From contig NC_090173.1 in assembly GCF_024679245.1 (NCBI RefSeq), forward strand, positions 8,652,428-8,716,427: DNA of 64,000 nt, in the 5' to 3' direction. Below the pieces are notes generated by a model. That model had not been told where the DNA came from and ran no database searches. It worked only from the letters and a program-made list of their open reading frames with translations. Position 1 is the stretch's first letter; each line of letters opens with the position of its first letter. This document shows, piece after piece, positions 20,201-32,500 of this stretch. This DNA is from Pseudorasbora parva. Lineage: Eukaryota; Chordata; Actinopteri; Cypriniformes; Gobionidae. A program made the position numbers and the translations under genes.

Positions 20201-23200
20201 TAGAGAGAGGTGCATGTTAGGAGAATCAGTGAGCATCTGCTACCTTGTAAATGTATCGCACCACATCTGACGTCCTGCTGAAGACGTCTGGACTCACTTG
20301 AATGTGAGTTTTCACCACATCTGCCGGCTGGGTCACGACGGAGGCCAGAACGCCGGCCAGAACGCCGCAGCTGAAGTTAGCCAGCGGAGCGTAAGACGAC
20401 TGGCTGATCTCTGAAAGAGAGAGAGAGTTTATCAGGACAGTCTGTGGAAATTATCTGCACTGCGGTATCACAATCCACCGTCATTATGAGTCCCCGTCTG
20501 AGCCGACGGAATGACTGAGCGGTTCTCTTATCTCCTATGGAGAAACGTTTGTACATCATGAGCCATATTCTGGTTACCTGCTATCTCAGGTCATGTTCCA
20601 GAAGGTCATATGGATGTGAAAAGTATGAGATGAGAGGAAAAACTGCATTGCAATCCTTTTTTGTTTCCTCGCAAATGTTTTGCTTTACTCTGACAAACTT
20701 TGGATTTATTCTATAAATGTTGACGTTTCCCTGAGAAATGTTGCATTTGCTTGCAAAAATTCTGTTAAACTTCTGATAAAGTTAGAATTGCGAGAAAAGG
20801 TCGGAATTGCAAGAAATAAAGTCAGAATTGCAAGAAAAAGTCAGAATTGCAAGAGAAAGTCAGAATTGCGAGAGATAAAGTCAAAATTGCGAGAAAAGGT
20901 CGGAATTGAAAAAGAGAGAAAGTCGGAACTGCAAAAGGGAGAAAGTTGGAATTAGGAGAAAAGTTCGGAATTGTGAGAAAAAGTCAGAATTGCGAGAAAA
21001 GGTCAGAATTGCGAGAGAAAGTCAGAATTGTGAGAAAAAGTCGGAATTGCAAAAGAGAAAAGGTCAGAATTGCGAGAGAAAGTCAGAATTGTGAGAAAAA
21101 GTCGGAATTGCAAAAGAGAAAAAGTCGGAATTGCGAGAGATAAAGTCGGAATTTCGAGAAAAAGTAGGAATTGCGAGCGATAAAGTCGGAATTGCAAAAG
21201 AGATAAAGTCAGAATTCCCAGAAAAAGTCGGAATTGCAAAAGAGAGAAAGTCGGAATTGCGAGTGATAAAGTCGTATTTGCAAATAGAGAAAGTCGGAAT
21301 TGCGAGCGTTAAAGTCGTAATTGCAAAAGAGATAAAGTCAGAATTGCAAAAGAGAGAAAGTCGGAATTGCGAGCGTTAAAGTCGTAATTGCAAAAGAGAT
21401 AAAGTCAGAATTGCAAAAGAGAGAAAGTCGGAATTGCGAGCGATAAAGTCGGAATTGCAAAAGAGAGAAAGTCGGAATTGCGAGAAAAAGTCGGAATTCC
21501 GAGAGATTAAGTCGGAATTGCGAGCTTTAAAGTCGAATTGCAAAATAAATAAAGTCAGAATTGCAAGAAAAGGTCGGAATTGCAAAAGAGATAAAGTTAG
21601 AATTTCAAGAAAAAGTCGGAATTGCAAAAGAGAGAAAGTCGGAATTGCGAGCGATAAAGTCGGAATTGCAAAAGAGAGAAAGTCGGAATTGTGAGAAAAA
21701 GTCGGAATTGTGAGCAAAGGTTGTAATTGCGAGAGAAAGTCAGAATTGCGAGAAAAGGTCGGAGTTGCGAGAGAGAAAGTCAGAATTGCGAGAAAAGGTC
21801 GGAATTGCGAGAGATAAAGTCAGAATTGCGAGAAAAAGTCGGAATTGCAAAAGAGAGAAAGTTGGAATTGCGAGCGATAAAGTTGGAATTGCGAGTGATA
21901 AAGTCGGAATTGAGAAAAGAAGTCAGAATTGTCAGAATTGTGAGAGATAAAGTCAGAATTGCGAGAAATAGTTGGAATTGCAAGAAATATTCGGAATTGC
22001 AAGAGATAAAGTCATAATTGCAAACAAAGTCAGAATTAAAAAAGAGAGAAAGTCGGAATTGCAAGAGATAAAGTCGGACATGTCCCATTTGCTTGCAAAA
22101 ACTGCATTGCTCTGGAAAAACTTTGGTCACAAAACGTTCCCCTGAGAAACGTTGCATTCCTCCAAAAATTGTTGCATTTGCTTGCTTCAGAAGTTTCTTG
22201 AAAAGTAAAACAAAACCTTTAAGCTGCTAAATCCCATTTAAATCACACACTCATATCTGAAGCATATGTATTATGTTCACTCTCAGTAAGTGTACAGACC
22301 TTGTGGCAGCGAGTATTTGGCCTGGCTGTAGATCATGACGTATATCCCGGAGAACGGCGCATCTCGGAGCAATGTGGCCGTCAGACCGGAGAACAGAGCC
22401 TTCGGTCCCTCAGTCCGGCACACGGACCGCAGCGCTCCGGACACACTGCTGTACTGATAGCGGCCGCTCTGAAACACACACACACTCATCAGTCAGAATT
22501 GCAAGATATAAAGACGGAATTGCGAGAAATAAATTCGGAATTGCGAGATACAAATTCGGAATTGCGAGATACGAATTTGGAATTGCAAGATACAAAGTAG
22601 GAAATGAGAGATACAAAGTCGGAATTGCGAGATATAAAATTGGAATTGTGAGCGACAAATTCAGAACTGCGAGACACAAATTCGGAATTGCGATATACAA
22701 AGTAGGAATTGTGAGATACAAAGTCGGAATTACGAGATACAAAGTAGGAAATGTGAGATACAAAGTCAGAATTGCGAGATGTAAAATTGGAATTGTGAGA
22801 TACAAAGTCGGAATTACGAGATACAAAGTAGGAAATGTGAGATACAAAGTCAGAATTGCGAGATGTAAAATTGGAATTGCGAGACACAAATTCGGAATTG
22901 CGAGATACAAATTTGGAATTTCAAGATACAAAGTAGGAATTGTGAGTTACAAAGTCGGAATTGCGAGATACAAATTCAGAAATGCGAGATACAAAATTCG
23001 GAATTTCAAGATCCAGAGTAGGAATTGTAAGATACAAAGTCGGAATTGTGAGAGACAAATTCGGAATTGTGAGATAAAAATTAGGAATTGTGAGATACAA
23101 ATTCGGAATTTCAAGATACAAAGTAGGAATTGTAAGATACAAAGTCAGAATTGCAAGATATAAAATTGGAATTGCGAGATACAAATTCGGAATTGCGAGA

Positions 23201-26200
23201 TACAAATTCGGAATTTCAAGATACAAAGAAGGAATTGTGAGATACAAATTCGGAATTGCGAGATACAAATTTGGAATTTCAAGATACAAAGTAGGAATTG
23301 CGAGAAATAAAGTCATAATTACGAGATACAAATTCGGAATTGCGAGATACAAATTCAGGATTTTAAGATACAAATTCGGAATTGTAAGATACAAAGTCGG
23401 AATTGCAAGATATAAAATTGGAATTGCGAGATACAAATTCGGAATTGTGAGATACAAAGTCGGAATTGCAAGATACAAATTCAGAATTGCGAGATACAAA
23501 TTCGGAATTGCGAGATACAAATTCGGAATTTCAAGATACAAACTCGGAATTGTGAGAGACAAATTCGGAATTGCGAGATACAAATTCGGAATTTCAAGAT
23601 ATAAACTCGGAATTGTGAGATACAAATTCGGAATTTCAAGATACAAAGTAGGAATTGTGAGGTACAAAGTCGGCATTGCGAGATACAAATTCGGAATTGC
23701 GAGATACAAATTCGGAATTTCAAGATACAAAGTAGGAATTGTAAGATACAAAGTCGGAATTGAAAGATATAAAATTGGAATTGCGAGATACAAATTCAGA
23801 ATTGGGAGATACAAATTCAGAATTGGGAGATACAAAGCCTGAATTGCAAGATATAAAATCGGAATTGCAAGATAAAGTCGGAACAAAAAAAAGTGAGATA
23901 CAAAAGTTGAAATTGTGTGATATAAAGTCAGAATTGCGAGATGATTTTATGTTTCAGAATTCTTTGATAAACAGAAAGCTCAAAAGAACTGCATTTATTT
24001 GAAATAGAACTCTTTTGCAACAAAATAAATGCCTTTACTCCAACCTTTGATCAACTTAATTTGTATTAATCTACACACAAGCATACACACACACACACAC
24101 CTCGAAGCGTGTTTTGATGACAGTGACGGGCAGCATGCAGACGCCCGCGACACATCTGGCTCCGGCTCCCAGCAGCACTGACTCTAGGGGCCCAGGGGCC
24201 CCGTCGGCGAAAAACCGCTGCTTTAGCGTGGAATACGTGCTGAAGTATATCCCGACTCCTGGAATACAGCGAACAAACGACTGCGGAGACAGAAAGAGAC
24301 AATAAAACCAAACAAACACAAACACAGAGGTATCGTACCACATCAGGTGACACACTCACAGGTGAGACGCCTCTCCACAGCCCAGAGAGCTTCTCCGTCC
24401 GCAGCACACTAATGAAGACCGCGACCATGCTGACCCGCCCAGACCTGAAGCACAGAACACAGCTCACTCAAACTTCACTCAGACTGACGGAACCGTTAAT
24501 CAAAACCGTCCTGTGTCTGGACTAGTGCTGTCAACGAATATTCTAAATTCGAATATATATATTCGAATAGTTTAAAAAATGAATTTTGAAGGTGAAAATT
24601 GATATTTGAATTTAAAAAAAAAAAGTGGAAAAGTAGTAGAGGCGTGGCTGTCTGCTTTGCGAGTGTGTGCGCACCGGAGGGTTCAGTGACAGGTCATGGG
24701 AGTCACTGCCGAAAGTTGACGCATCTTGCTTGGAAGATGGCAGAAAGTGCAGAGCCCAACTCGAGAAAGCGATTTTAACTCCAAAATCTAAAGCCATGTG
24801 GATTTTGGTCTGTAGGAGGTAAAATTGTTGAGCCGCGAGATAAAGTTAAATGCAAGCGATGTAAGATACAGTTAGCATTGGCCAAGCCTCTTTTTATTTA
24901 GCGTTAAACAGAAACATTACTAAAGTGTAGGCTACTGTACTGACTGAAGAGATATTGCATGAATAAAGGATAAATGCACTGCTTCCACTGGTGTGATTAT
25001 TCACCGTTTCATGTCAAGGAAAAGCTTCATGTTTAACACAGCAGAGCTCACACAGAGCGTTCAATATGCTTTAAAACTGAAATTAATATTAATAATATTT
25101 GCTTCAATCACTGAATGAACCCTGCTATATTTGGGGCAAGAGTTGCATCCTTAAATTGCTGTCACAAAACTCTTGATCAGCAGCACTCAGAGTTTGTTCA
25201 TTTAAACCGTTATGCGCAGAGAGCCTGAGGTCTGCTTTCTTGGCCATTCGTTGATTTACTCGTTTTTGTGTAGGTAATACATTGTCAAATATGTTTAAAC
25301 TTAAATAGACTACCTATACCATTAGTTATGTCTCTTTGTATTAATTTGCCCTGTTATTGACGTAATGCACGCGCAAAATTTGTTCAAGCATCATTTTTGA
25401 GCAATTTTGACAGTCCTAGTGTGGACTGACCCAGGCTGAAGGGTCTGCAGGCGCGTCTTCACCAGGTCCAGCGGCTGGAAGAGCAGCGTGGAGCACGTCC
25501 CGCTCAGAGAGCCGCACATGAACGCCTTCACAGCCGGATGAGCCTAAAGCAGAATAATCACACACAATATTCAGCAAAAGCTACTTTAATCACATCGGTT
25601 TACACCAGAATGGCTCAAATGATTTTAGAGTTGAGCATTTCTCAGTTTAGGTTTCACATTTTGTGAAATATAACTAAAATTTAAATGCGGTAAAAATGTG
25701 AAATATAAAGTTGAAATTGCGAGAGATAAAGTCGGAATTGCAAAATATAAAGTAAGAATTGCGAGAGATAAAGTGGGAATTGCAAAAGAGATAAAAGTCG
25801 GAATTGCAAAATATAAAGTCGGAATTGTAACAGATAAAGTTGAAATTACAAAAGACATAAAAGTCGGAATTAGGAGAGAAAGCCAGAATTACAAGAGATA
25901 AAGTCAGAATTGCGAGAGATAAAGTCGGAATTGTGAGAGATAAAGTCGGAATTGCGAGAAATAAAGTCGGAATTGCAAGAGAAAGTCAGAATTGTAGGAG
26001 ATAAAGTCGGAATTGTGAGAGATAAAGTCGGAATTGTGAGCGATAAAGTCAGAATTGCGAAATATAAAGTTGAAATTGCAAAAGAGATAAAAGTCGGAAT
26101 TGCGTGAGAAAGCCGGAATTGCGAGAGATAAAGTCAGAATTGTGAGAGAAAGCCAGAATTACGAGAGATAAAGTCAGAATTGCGAAATATAAAGTCAGAA

Positions 26201-29200
26201 TTGGGAGAGATAAAGTCAGAATTGCGAGAGATAAAGTCAGAATTGCAAGAGAAAGTCAGAATTGTGAGAGATAGTCAGAATTGTGAGCGATAAAGTTGGA
26301 ATTGTGAGCGATAAAGTCAGAATTGCGAAATATAAAGTCAGAATTGTGAGAGATAAAGTCAGAATTGCGAGAGATAAAGTCGGAATTGCGAGAGATAAAG
26401 TCGGAATTGCGAGAGAAAGCCAGAATTACGAGAGATAAAGTCAGAATTGCGAAATATAAAGTCAGAATTGGGAGAGATAAAGTCAGAATTGCGAGAGATA
26501 AAGTCAGAATTGCAAGAGAAAGTCAGAATTGTGAGAGATAGTCAGAATTGTGAGCGATAAAGTCGGAATTGTGAGCGATAAAGTCAGAATTGCGAAATAT
26601 AAAGTCAGAATTGTGAGAGATAAAGTCAGAATTGCGAGAGATAAAGTCGGAATTGCGAGAGATAAAGTCGGAATTGCGAGAGATAAAGTCAGAATTGCGA
26701 GAGATAAAGTCAGAATTGCGAGAGATAAAGTCGGAATTGCGAGAGATAAAGTCAGAATTGCGAGAGATAAAGCCGGAATTGCGAGAGATAAAGTCAGAAT
26801 TGCGAGAGATAAAGTCGGAATTGCGAGAGATAAAGTCGGAATTGCGAGAGATAAAGTCGGAATTGCGAGAGATAAAGTCGGAATTGCGAGAGATAAAGTC
26901 GGAATTGCGAGAGATAAAGTCGGAATTGCGAGAGATAAAGTCAGAATTGCGAGAGATAAAGTCGGAATTGCGAGAGATAAAGTCAGAATTGCGAGAGATA
27001 AAGACGGAATTGCGAGAGATAAAGTCAGAATTGCGAGATATAAAGTCAGAATTGTGAGCGATAAAGTCGGAATTGCGAGCGATAAAGTCAGAATTGCGAA
27101 AGATAAAGTCGGAGTAGCGAGAGATAAAGTCAGAATTGCCAGAGATAAAGTCGGAATTGCCAGAGATAAAGTTGGTATTGCAAGCGATAAAGTCAGAATT
27201 GCGAGAGATAACGTCGGAATTGCGAGCGATAAAGTCAGAATTGCAAGCGATAAAGTCAGAATTGCGAGAGATAAAGTCAAAATTGCGAGCGATAAAGTCG
27301 GAATTGCAAAAGATAAAGTCAGAATTGCGAAAGATAAAGTCGGAGTAGCGAGAGGTAAAGTCAGAATTGCCAGAGATAAAGTCAGAATTGCAAAGATAAA
27401 GTCGGAATTGCGAGAGATAAAGTCAGAATTGCGAGAGATAAAGTCGGAATTGTGAGAGATAAAGTCAGAATTGCGAGAGATAAAGTCGGAGTAGCGAGAG
27501 GTAAAGTCAGAATTGCCAGAGATAAAGTCAGAATTGCGAAATATAAAGTCAGAATTGTGAGAGATAAAGTCAGAATTGCGAGAGATAAAGTCGGAATTGC
27601 GAGAGATAAAGTCGGAATTGCGAGAGATAAAGTCAGAATTGCGAGAGATAAAGTCGGAGTAGCGAGAGGTAAAGTCAGAATTGCCAGAGATAAAGTCAGA
27701 ATTGCAAAGATAAAGTCGGAATTGCCAGAGATAAAGTCAGAATTGCAAGAGATAAAGTCGGAATTGTGAGAGATAAAGTCAGAATTGCAAGAGATAAAGT
27801 CAGAATTGCGAGCGATAAAGTCGGAATTGCGAGCGATAAAGTCGGAATTGCGAGCGATAAAGTCGGAATTGCGAGAGATAAGTCAGAATTGCGAGAGATA
27901 AGTCAGAATTGTGAGAGATAAAGTCAGAATTGCGAGAGATAAAGTCAGAATTGCGAGCGATAAAGTCAGAATTGTGAGCGATAAAGTCGGAATTGCGAGA
28001 GATAAGTCAGAATTGCGAGCGATAAAGTCAGAATTGTGAGCGATAAAGTCGGAATTGCGAGAGATAAGTCAGAATTGTGAGAGATAAAGTCGGAATTGTG
28101 AGAGATAAAGTCAGAATTGTGAGAGATAAAGTCAGAATTGCGAGAGATAAAGTCAGAATTGTGAGCGATAAAGTCGGAATTGCGAGAGATAAAGTCAGAA
28201 TTGTGAGAGATAAAGTCGGAATTGTGAGAGATAAGTCAGAATTGTGAGAGATAAAGTCGGAATTGTGAGAGATAAAGTCAGAATTGTGAGAGATAAAGTC
28301 AGAATTGCGAGCGATAAAGTCAGAATTGTGAGCGATAAAGTCGAAATTGCGAGAGATAAAGTCGGAATTGCAAGATATAAAAACTTGCAATCCCTGAAAA
28401 AAGTCACATGTGCTTGCAAAATCTTCTCACTGTATATAGGCATTTTATTTAATATAGACATGTTTAAAAATGAATACAATGACAAAAACACACAATATTA
28501 CTTAAACTTTAACTAAAATGAAAAAAAATATATATTTTTTAAAAAAAAATAGTAATAAACATTATAATAGTATATCAATTATACCAAACTTAAGCCATAC
28601 ATTTTTTATTAAGCCAAGCTAAAATGGAAGATATAAAATAAAAACCACCAATGAAATGAAAACAACACCGCTAGAAATGATAAATGTTAGTTGGGGTGTG
28701 TTTGGGTCATCTGATCAGTGAGATGATATAAGGGAACGATATGATTGTGGTGATGTAACACATGACTCAGCACAGCTTCAGCTGGACTTTAGATGTAGCT
28801 CAAACTCAAGTTTGCAAGAGAACGTAACAGTGAAAATATAATTCACCTGCAACCCTATAATGTACACTATACAACAGAGTCAGCTATACACTACATGACC
28901 CAAAATCAATATAGTGACTGACTTCTGTGGACATTATCTGCAGTTTCCCTCTGAACTCTGACCTTTGACTCAAGCGGTTCCCATCAGCTCGGCCCGTTTC
29001 TATCGGGTCACATCAGTCCTGTTATCTGCTTAGTGATACGGCAGTCTGACTGATAGTTACCTGTGCACTATCAGAGGTTTATGACGTCTCTCAGTCCATC
29101 AGCTTTAACATGTTCTCACGTTTGGTCATATATAGAGCGATACTGTAATATACGGTTATAGATTTCACAGAGTTTGCTGTTGTGGTTTACTTCAGGCGTT

Positions 29201-32200
29201 TGCAAAAGTGAAGCAGTGGAGTGAAGGGGCTCCTCTGAAGAGGCGGGCTTTAGCCAAGCCTCCTGTTTTCTTGCATTCTGATTGGTCCGTGTCAAGCGGT
29301 CCTCTGTAAAACATTCTGTTTCCATGGTGACGTTCTAAAGAGGCGGGGCATGGTTAAATAGTAGACAGATGCACAGATAAGAAACTAACATGTGTTCGAT
29401 TTCAGGTTTTTGTGGAATCGACTCCTCGACTCCATTTACTTCACATCAAAACATGGTCAGAAATCAGACAAAATTGCAGTTGTTACACACAATTTATTTC
29501 CCCCCGACACAAAGCCTTAAAATCCCCTTATTAAAACAGCACAATTTAAGCGTTACTACCTAAATTAGTCCAACAATGACTTGATGAGTGGCTATCAATG
29601 TTGCCGATACCTAATTTTACAAAGGAAAACGTCACCAAAACAGCTGTTGTCCAATGATAGTGCTAAATGAACATGATCATTGTCTTAAAAGGTTGAGTTA
29701 AAGATATTATACAGTGAGGGAAATAAGTATTTGAACACCCTGCTATTTTGGAAGTTCTCCCACTTAGAAATCATGGAGGGGTCTGAAATTGTCATCGTAG
29801 GTGCATGTCCACTGTGAGAGACATAATCTAAAAAAAATCCAGAAATCACATTGTATGATTTTTTTAACTATTTATTTGAATGATACATCTGCAAATTAGT
29901 ATTTGAACACCTGTCTATCAGCTAAAATGATGACCTTCAAAGACCTGTTAAAATGTCCATGGCTTTAAAATGTCCACCTCCACTCCATTTATTATTCTAA
30001 ATTAGAGGCACCTGTTTGAGGTCGTCAGCTGCATAAAGACACCTGTCCACCCCATACAATCAGTAAGAATCCAACTACTAACATGGCCAAGACCAAAGAG
30101 CTGTCCAAAGACACTAGAGACAAAATTGTAAACCTCCACAAGGCTGGAAAGGGCTACGGGGAAATTGCCAAGCAGCTTGGTGAAAAAAGGTCCACTGTTG
30201 GAGCAATCATTAGAAACTGGAAGAAGCTAAACATGACTGTCAATGTCCCTCGGACTGGGGCTCCATGCAAGATCTCACCTCGTGGGGTCTCAATGATCCT
30301 AAGAAAGGTGAGAAATCATCCCAGAACTACACGGGAGGAGCTGGTCAATGACCTGATAAGAGCTGGGACCACCGTTTCCAAGGTTACTGTTGGTAAAACA
30401 CCAAGACGTCATGGTTTGAAATCATGAATGGCACCGAAGCTCCCCCTGCTTAAACCAGCACATGTCCAGGCCCGTCTTAAGTTTGCCAATGACCATTTGG
30501 ATGATCCAGAGGAGTCATGGGAGAAAGTCATGTGGTCAGATGAGACCAAAATATAACTTTTTCTCATAATTCCACTAAATGTTTTTGGAGGAAGAAGAAT
30601 GATGAGTACCATCCCAAGAACACCATCCCTACTGTGAAGCATGGGGGTGGCAGCATCATGCTGTGGGGGGGTTTTTCTGCACATGGGACAGGGCCACTGC
30701 ACTGTATTAAGGAGAGGTTGACCGGGGTCATGTATTGTGAGATTTAAGGGAACAACCTCCCTCCCTCAGTTACAGCATTGAAGATGGGTCAAGGCTGGGT
30801 CTTCCTACATGACAATGACCTGAAGCACACAGCCAGGATAACCAAGGAGCGGCTCTGCAAGAAGCATATCAAGGTTCTGGCGTGGCCTAGCCAGTCTCCA
30901 GACCTAAACCCAATAGAGAATATTTGGAGGGAGCTCAAACTCTGTGTTTCTCAGCGACAGGTCAGAAACCTGACTGATCTAGAGAAGATCTGTGTAGAGG
31001 AGTGAGCCAAAATCCCTCCTGCAGTGTGTGCAAACCTGGTGAAAAACTACAGGAAATGTTTGACCTCTGTAATTGCAAACAAAGGCTACTGTACCAAATA
31101 TTAACATTGATTTTCTTAGGTGTTTAAATAAATAGTTTAAAAAATATATATATATATTCTGATTTCTGGCTTTTTTTAAAGATTATTTCTCTCACAGTGG
31201 ACATGCACCTACGACGACAATTTTAGACCCCTCCATGAAGTGGGGGAACTTGCAAAATAGCAGTGTTCAAATATTTATTTTCCTCACTGTACATAAAATA
31301 AAAATAAATTCTTGATGCTTTTTGAATGATTTATGGTTAGTTTAATAATGAACACATGGTTAAAGGAAGTGTATGTAAGATAGTGGCCAAAACTGGTACT
31401 GCAATCACTTTTAAATGACTGTAGAGCGGTGTATTATATATGATTAATTGATTAAGTAATATATTAATTGCTATTAATTAAATGTCATAATGTATTAATT
31501 ACCTGAAAACATATATTAACTAATAATGTAAATGAATGTGTTAATTTCCACTAGGGGTTAAAGCCATGCATTTCAACTTCCAGTTGTCTGCTTTAATTAA
31601 GCATTAGCTAATGATTTATAAAGGTATGTAATTGTGGTTATGGGTTTTGAATTAATTTTGAATTAGTTAATAGTCAAGTGCCCCAACAAGTAAAGTCATA
31701 ACATAATGACACCTTTATAAATCATTAGCTAATTAAAAGCAGACAACTGGAAGGTTAAATGCATGGCTTTGACCCCGTTGTGGTAATTAACACGTTAATT
31801 TACATTATTAGTTAATATAATATGTTATTAGGGAATTAATACATTATGACACATTTAACTCATGGCTATTCACATATTACTTTATAGCCTAATAAATTAA
31901 CTCATGATTATCTGTGCATTAGTTAAGCATGAATTAATGCATATTAGTGCACCCGTATTGTAAAATGTTACCAAAATTTGCGTTCAATCACACACCAAAA
32001 AAAAAAAAAAAAAACTAACATTTGCATTCGCAGAGACGTTTAACTGCGTTCCCTCTACACTTTTGCGACGGAAATAATACGAGGGAAGAAAAAACTAGCC
32101 TACTTTTAAATGATTTTTTTGCGAGGAAATGCAAACGTTTCTCAGGAAACATGCTTTTACGTTGTTGTTTTTTTAGATCATGAGAAAAGCATTCAGTGTC

Positions 32201-32274
32201 AGACCTAATGACTGATGTATAACAGGTTTACAAAAAGCAACAAACACACAAAGACTCACCAGTAAGAACTCCAT
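17268..32274 (-). CDS. slc25a38: slc25a38, mitochondrial glycine carrier
   Basis: Coding exons in transcript order are 32260-32274, 25431-25543, 24360-24444, 24101-24280, 22300-22468, 20244-20410 and 17268-17390. All phases agree, giving 283 residues. Three solute-carrier repeats are visible by their P-x-D-x-x-K signatures: PLDLVKTR in the second coding exon, PVTVIKTR in the fourth and PADVVKTH in the sixth. Other SLC25A38 marks are [38 protein letters not shown] and the C-terminus [10 protein letters not shown]...MGLKS. The family (Hem25 in yeast) imports glycine through the inner mitochondrial membrane for heme synthesis; human mutations cause congenital sideroblastic anemia. The start at 32274 gives MEFLL before the conserved AHPAVKAF, shorter than the human N-terminus (304 residues in total). 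The reading frame stays open upstream through the 5' exon, so a longer N-terminus cannot be excluded. A non-coding 5' exon probably ends at 32501. Three introns carry 21-bp minisatellites. Confidence 0.9.
18184..19807 (-). mobile_element. Complete Tc1-like transposon, copy 2 (family A)
   Basis: 1,624 bp flanked by TA (18182-18183, 19808-19809), nearly identical along its length to the element at 3097-4718. It includes the same long inverted repeats. It has a 10-bp local duplication in the right repeat (TTCAACTAAT, near 19619-19630) and a shorter T-run/spacer near 18440-18450. It is nested inside another TIR element in the last intron of slc25a38. Confidence 0.93.
18476..19470 (-). pseudogene. 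Tc1-like transposase broken by one base deletion
   Basis: The N-terminal part reads 19470 to about 19124 (MGRSRH...VPLLKK), and the C-terminal part 19117 to 18476 in another frame (QKRLQF to the stop). The sole disruption visible is one fewer base in an A-run on the coding strand (T7 at 19123-19129 versus T8 in copy 1 near 4042-4049). All three catalytic acidic residues are still encoded. A handful of substitutions separate it from copy 1. Confidence 0.9.
20780..22080. repeat. Minisatellite array 1 (21-bp family), slc25a38 intron
   Basis: Imperfect repeats of the GTCGGAATTGCGAGA type, mixing units of about 19-27 bp with GAGAAAAAGTC, GAGATAAAGTC and CAAAAGAGAGAAAGTC variants. It fills most of the intron between coding exons 22300-22468 and 20244-20410. 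It is the most degenerate of three related arrays. Frames such as 21376-21717 are by-products of the period. Confidence 0.9.
22493..23950. repeat. Minisatellite array 2 (21-bp family, ACAAATTC subtype)
   Basis: About 69 copies of a 21-bp unit with core GAGATACAAATTCGGAATTG. It fills nearly all of the intron between coding exons 24101-24280 and 22300-22468. Because 21 is divisible by three and the unit lacks stops, long artificial frames appear on both strands (23090-23842 plus, 22921-23886 minus). Confidence 0.93.
24523..25418. mobile_element. hAT-type element inserted beside a slc25a38 splice donor
   Basis: The ends TAGTGCTGTCAA and TTGACAGTCCTA are inverted matches. The flanks GTCTGGAC (24515-24522) and GTGTGGAC (25419-25426) form an 8-bp target duplication with one mismatch. 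The plus-strand interior includes [13 protein letters not shown] and, after a stop, [20 protein letters not shown], which looks like the start of a BED-finger hAT transposase; the rest is deleted. The right end lies 12 bases from the exon at 25431. Confidence 0.85.
25697..28386. repeat. Minisatellite array 3 (21-bp family, AGATAAAG subtype)
   Basis: About 125 copies of the unit GAGATAAAGTCGGAATTGC(G)A, period 21, with alternating CGG/CAG in the middle. The block 26600-27050 is the most homogeneous and is probably the newest expansion. It lies in the first coding intron of slc25a38 (25544-32259). The long frames 26504-27280 (minus) and 26550-27455 (plus) are artefacts of the period. Confidence 0.95.
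28387..29711. other. slc25a38 intron sequence without a visible gene
   Basis: AT-rich at 28490-28680, then unique-looking sequence. No exon or recognisable element seen; the minus-strand frame at 29116-29325 is unsupported. Confidence 0.6.
29712..31289 (+). mobile_element. Tc1-like element with nonsense mutations (family D)
   Basis: 1,578 bp flanked by TA (29710-29711, 31290-31291), with ends CAGTGAGGGAAATAAGTATT and AATATTTATTTTCCTCACTG. The transposase starts at 30083 ([13 protein letters not shown]). It is interrupted by a stop at 30425, further stops near 30554 and 30745, and one at 31003. [14 protein letters not shown] and [11 protein letters not shown] are readable. It is on the opposite strand to slc25a38, in its first coding intron. 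A deleted relative is at 53541-54412. Confidence 0.9.
31455..31890. repeat. Foldback (palindromic) AT-rich element
   Basis: Two arms in inverted orientation. The left arm contains AAAGCCATGCATTT, CAACTTCCAGTTGTCTGCTT and GCTAATGATTTATAAAGG (31560-31625). The right arm has CTTTATAAATCATTAGCTAA, AAGCAGACAACTGG and AAATGCATGGCTTTGACCCC (31712-31779). The arms extend outwards through TTAATTAC/ATTATTAGTTAA blocks. No coding capacity; probably a MITE. Confidence 0.75.
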
Positions 32275-32295
32275 GATGTGTGAGATGAGCAGCTT
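32260..32295 (-). other. slc25a38: slc25a38 exon with the start codon
   Basis: Acceptor TTTCAG before 32295 and donor CTG|GTGAGT at 32260/32259. It carries ATG at 32274 and only five codons, joined in phase 0 to the exon at 25543. The in-frame codons before ATG (KLLISHI) are open, so an N-terminal extension from the upstream exon is formally possible. Confidence 0.65.
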
Positions 32296-32500
32296 CTGAA
32301 ACACCAGACCTGAGAATGAGTTACTGAGAGCATCTCTTTAATTCAACACAAACCGCACATCACCTGACTGTCCACACACACACACACTTATTCTATTAGT
32401 TTCTCACGTGAGGTGCACCGCAAGACTCAAGTGATGAGGTTTTCAATTAAAGTCAGAGAAACTGAGTTATAATGAACTGATGAAGTAAAGCTCAGCTCAC

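Noticed and set aside
22372..23886. Long frames reading YKFGIAR or LYLAIPN repeats
   Set aside because: Products of the 21-bp minisatellite period within a slc25a38 intron; no start context, signal or family match.
20780..28386. Possible CRISPR array
   Set aside because: Units are contiguous without unique spacers, diverge gradually, and lie in eukaryotic introns.
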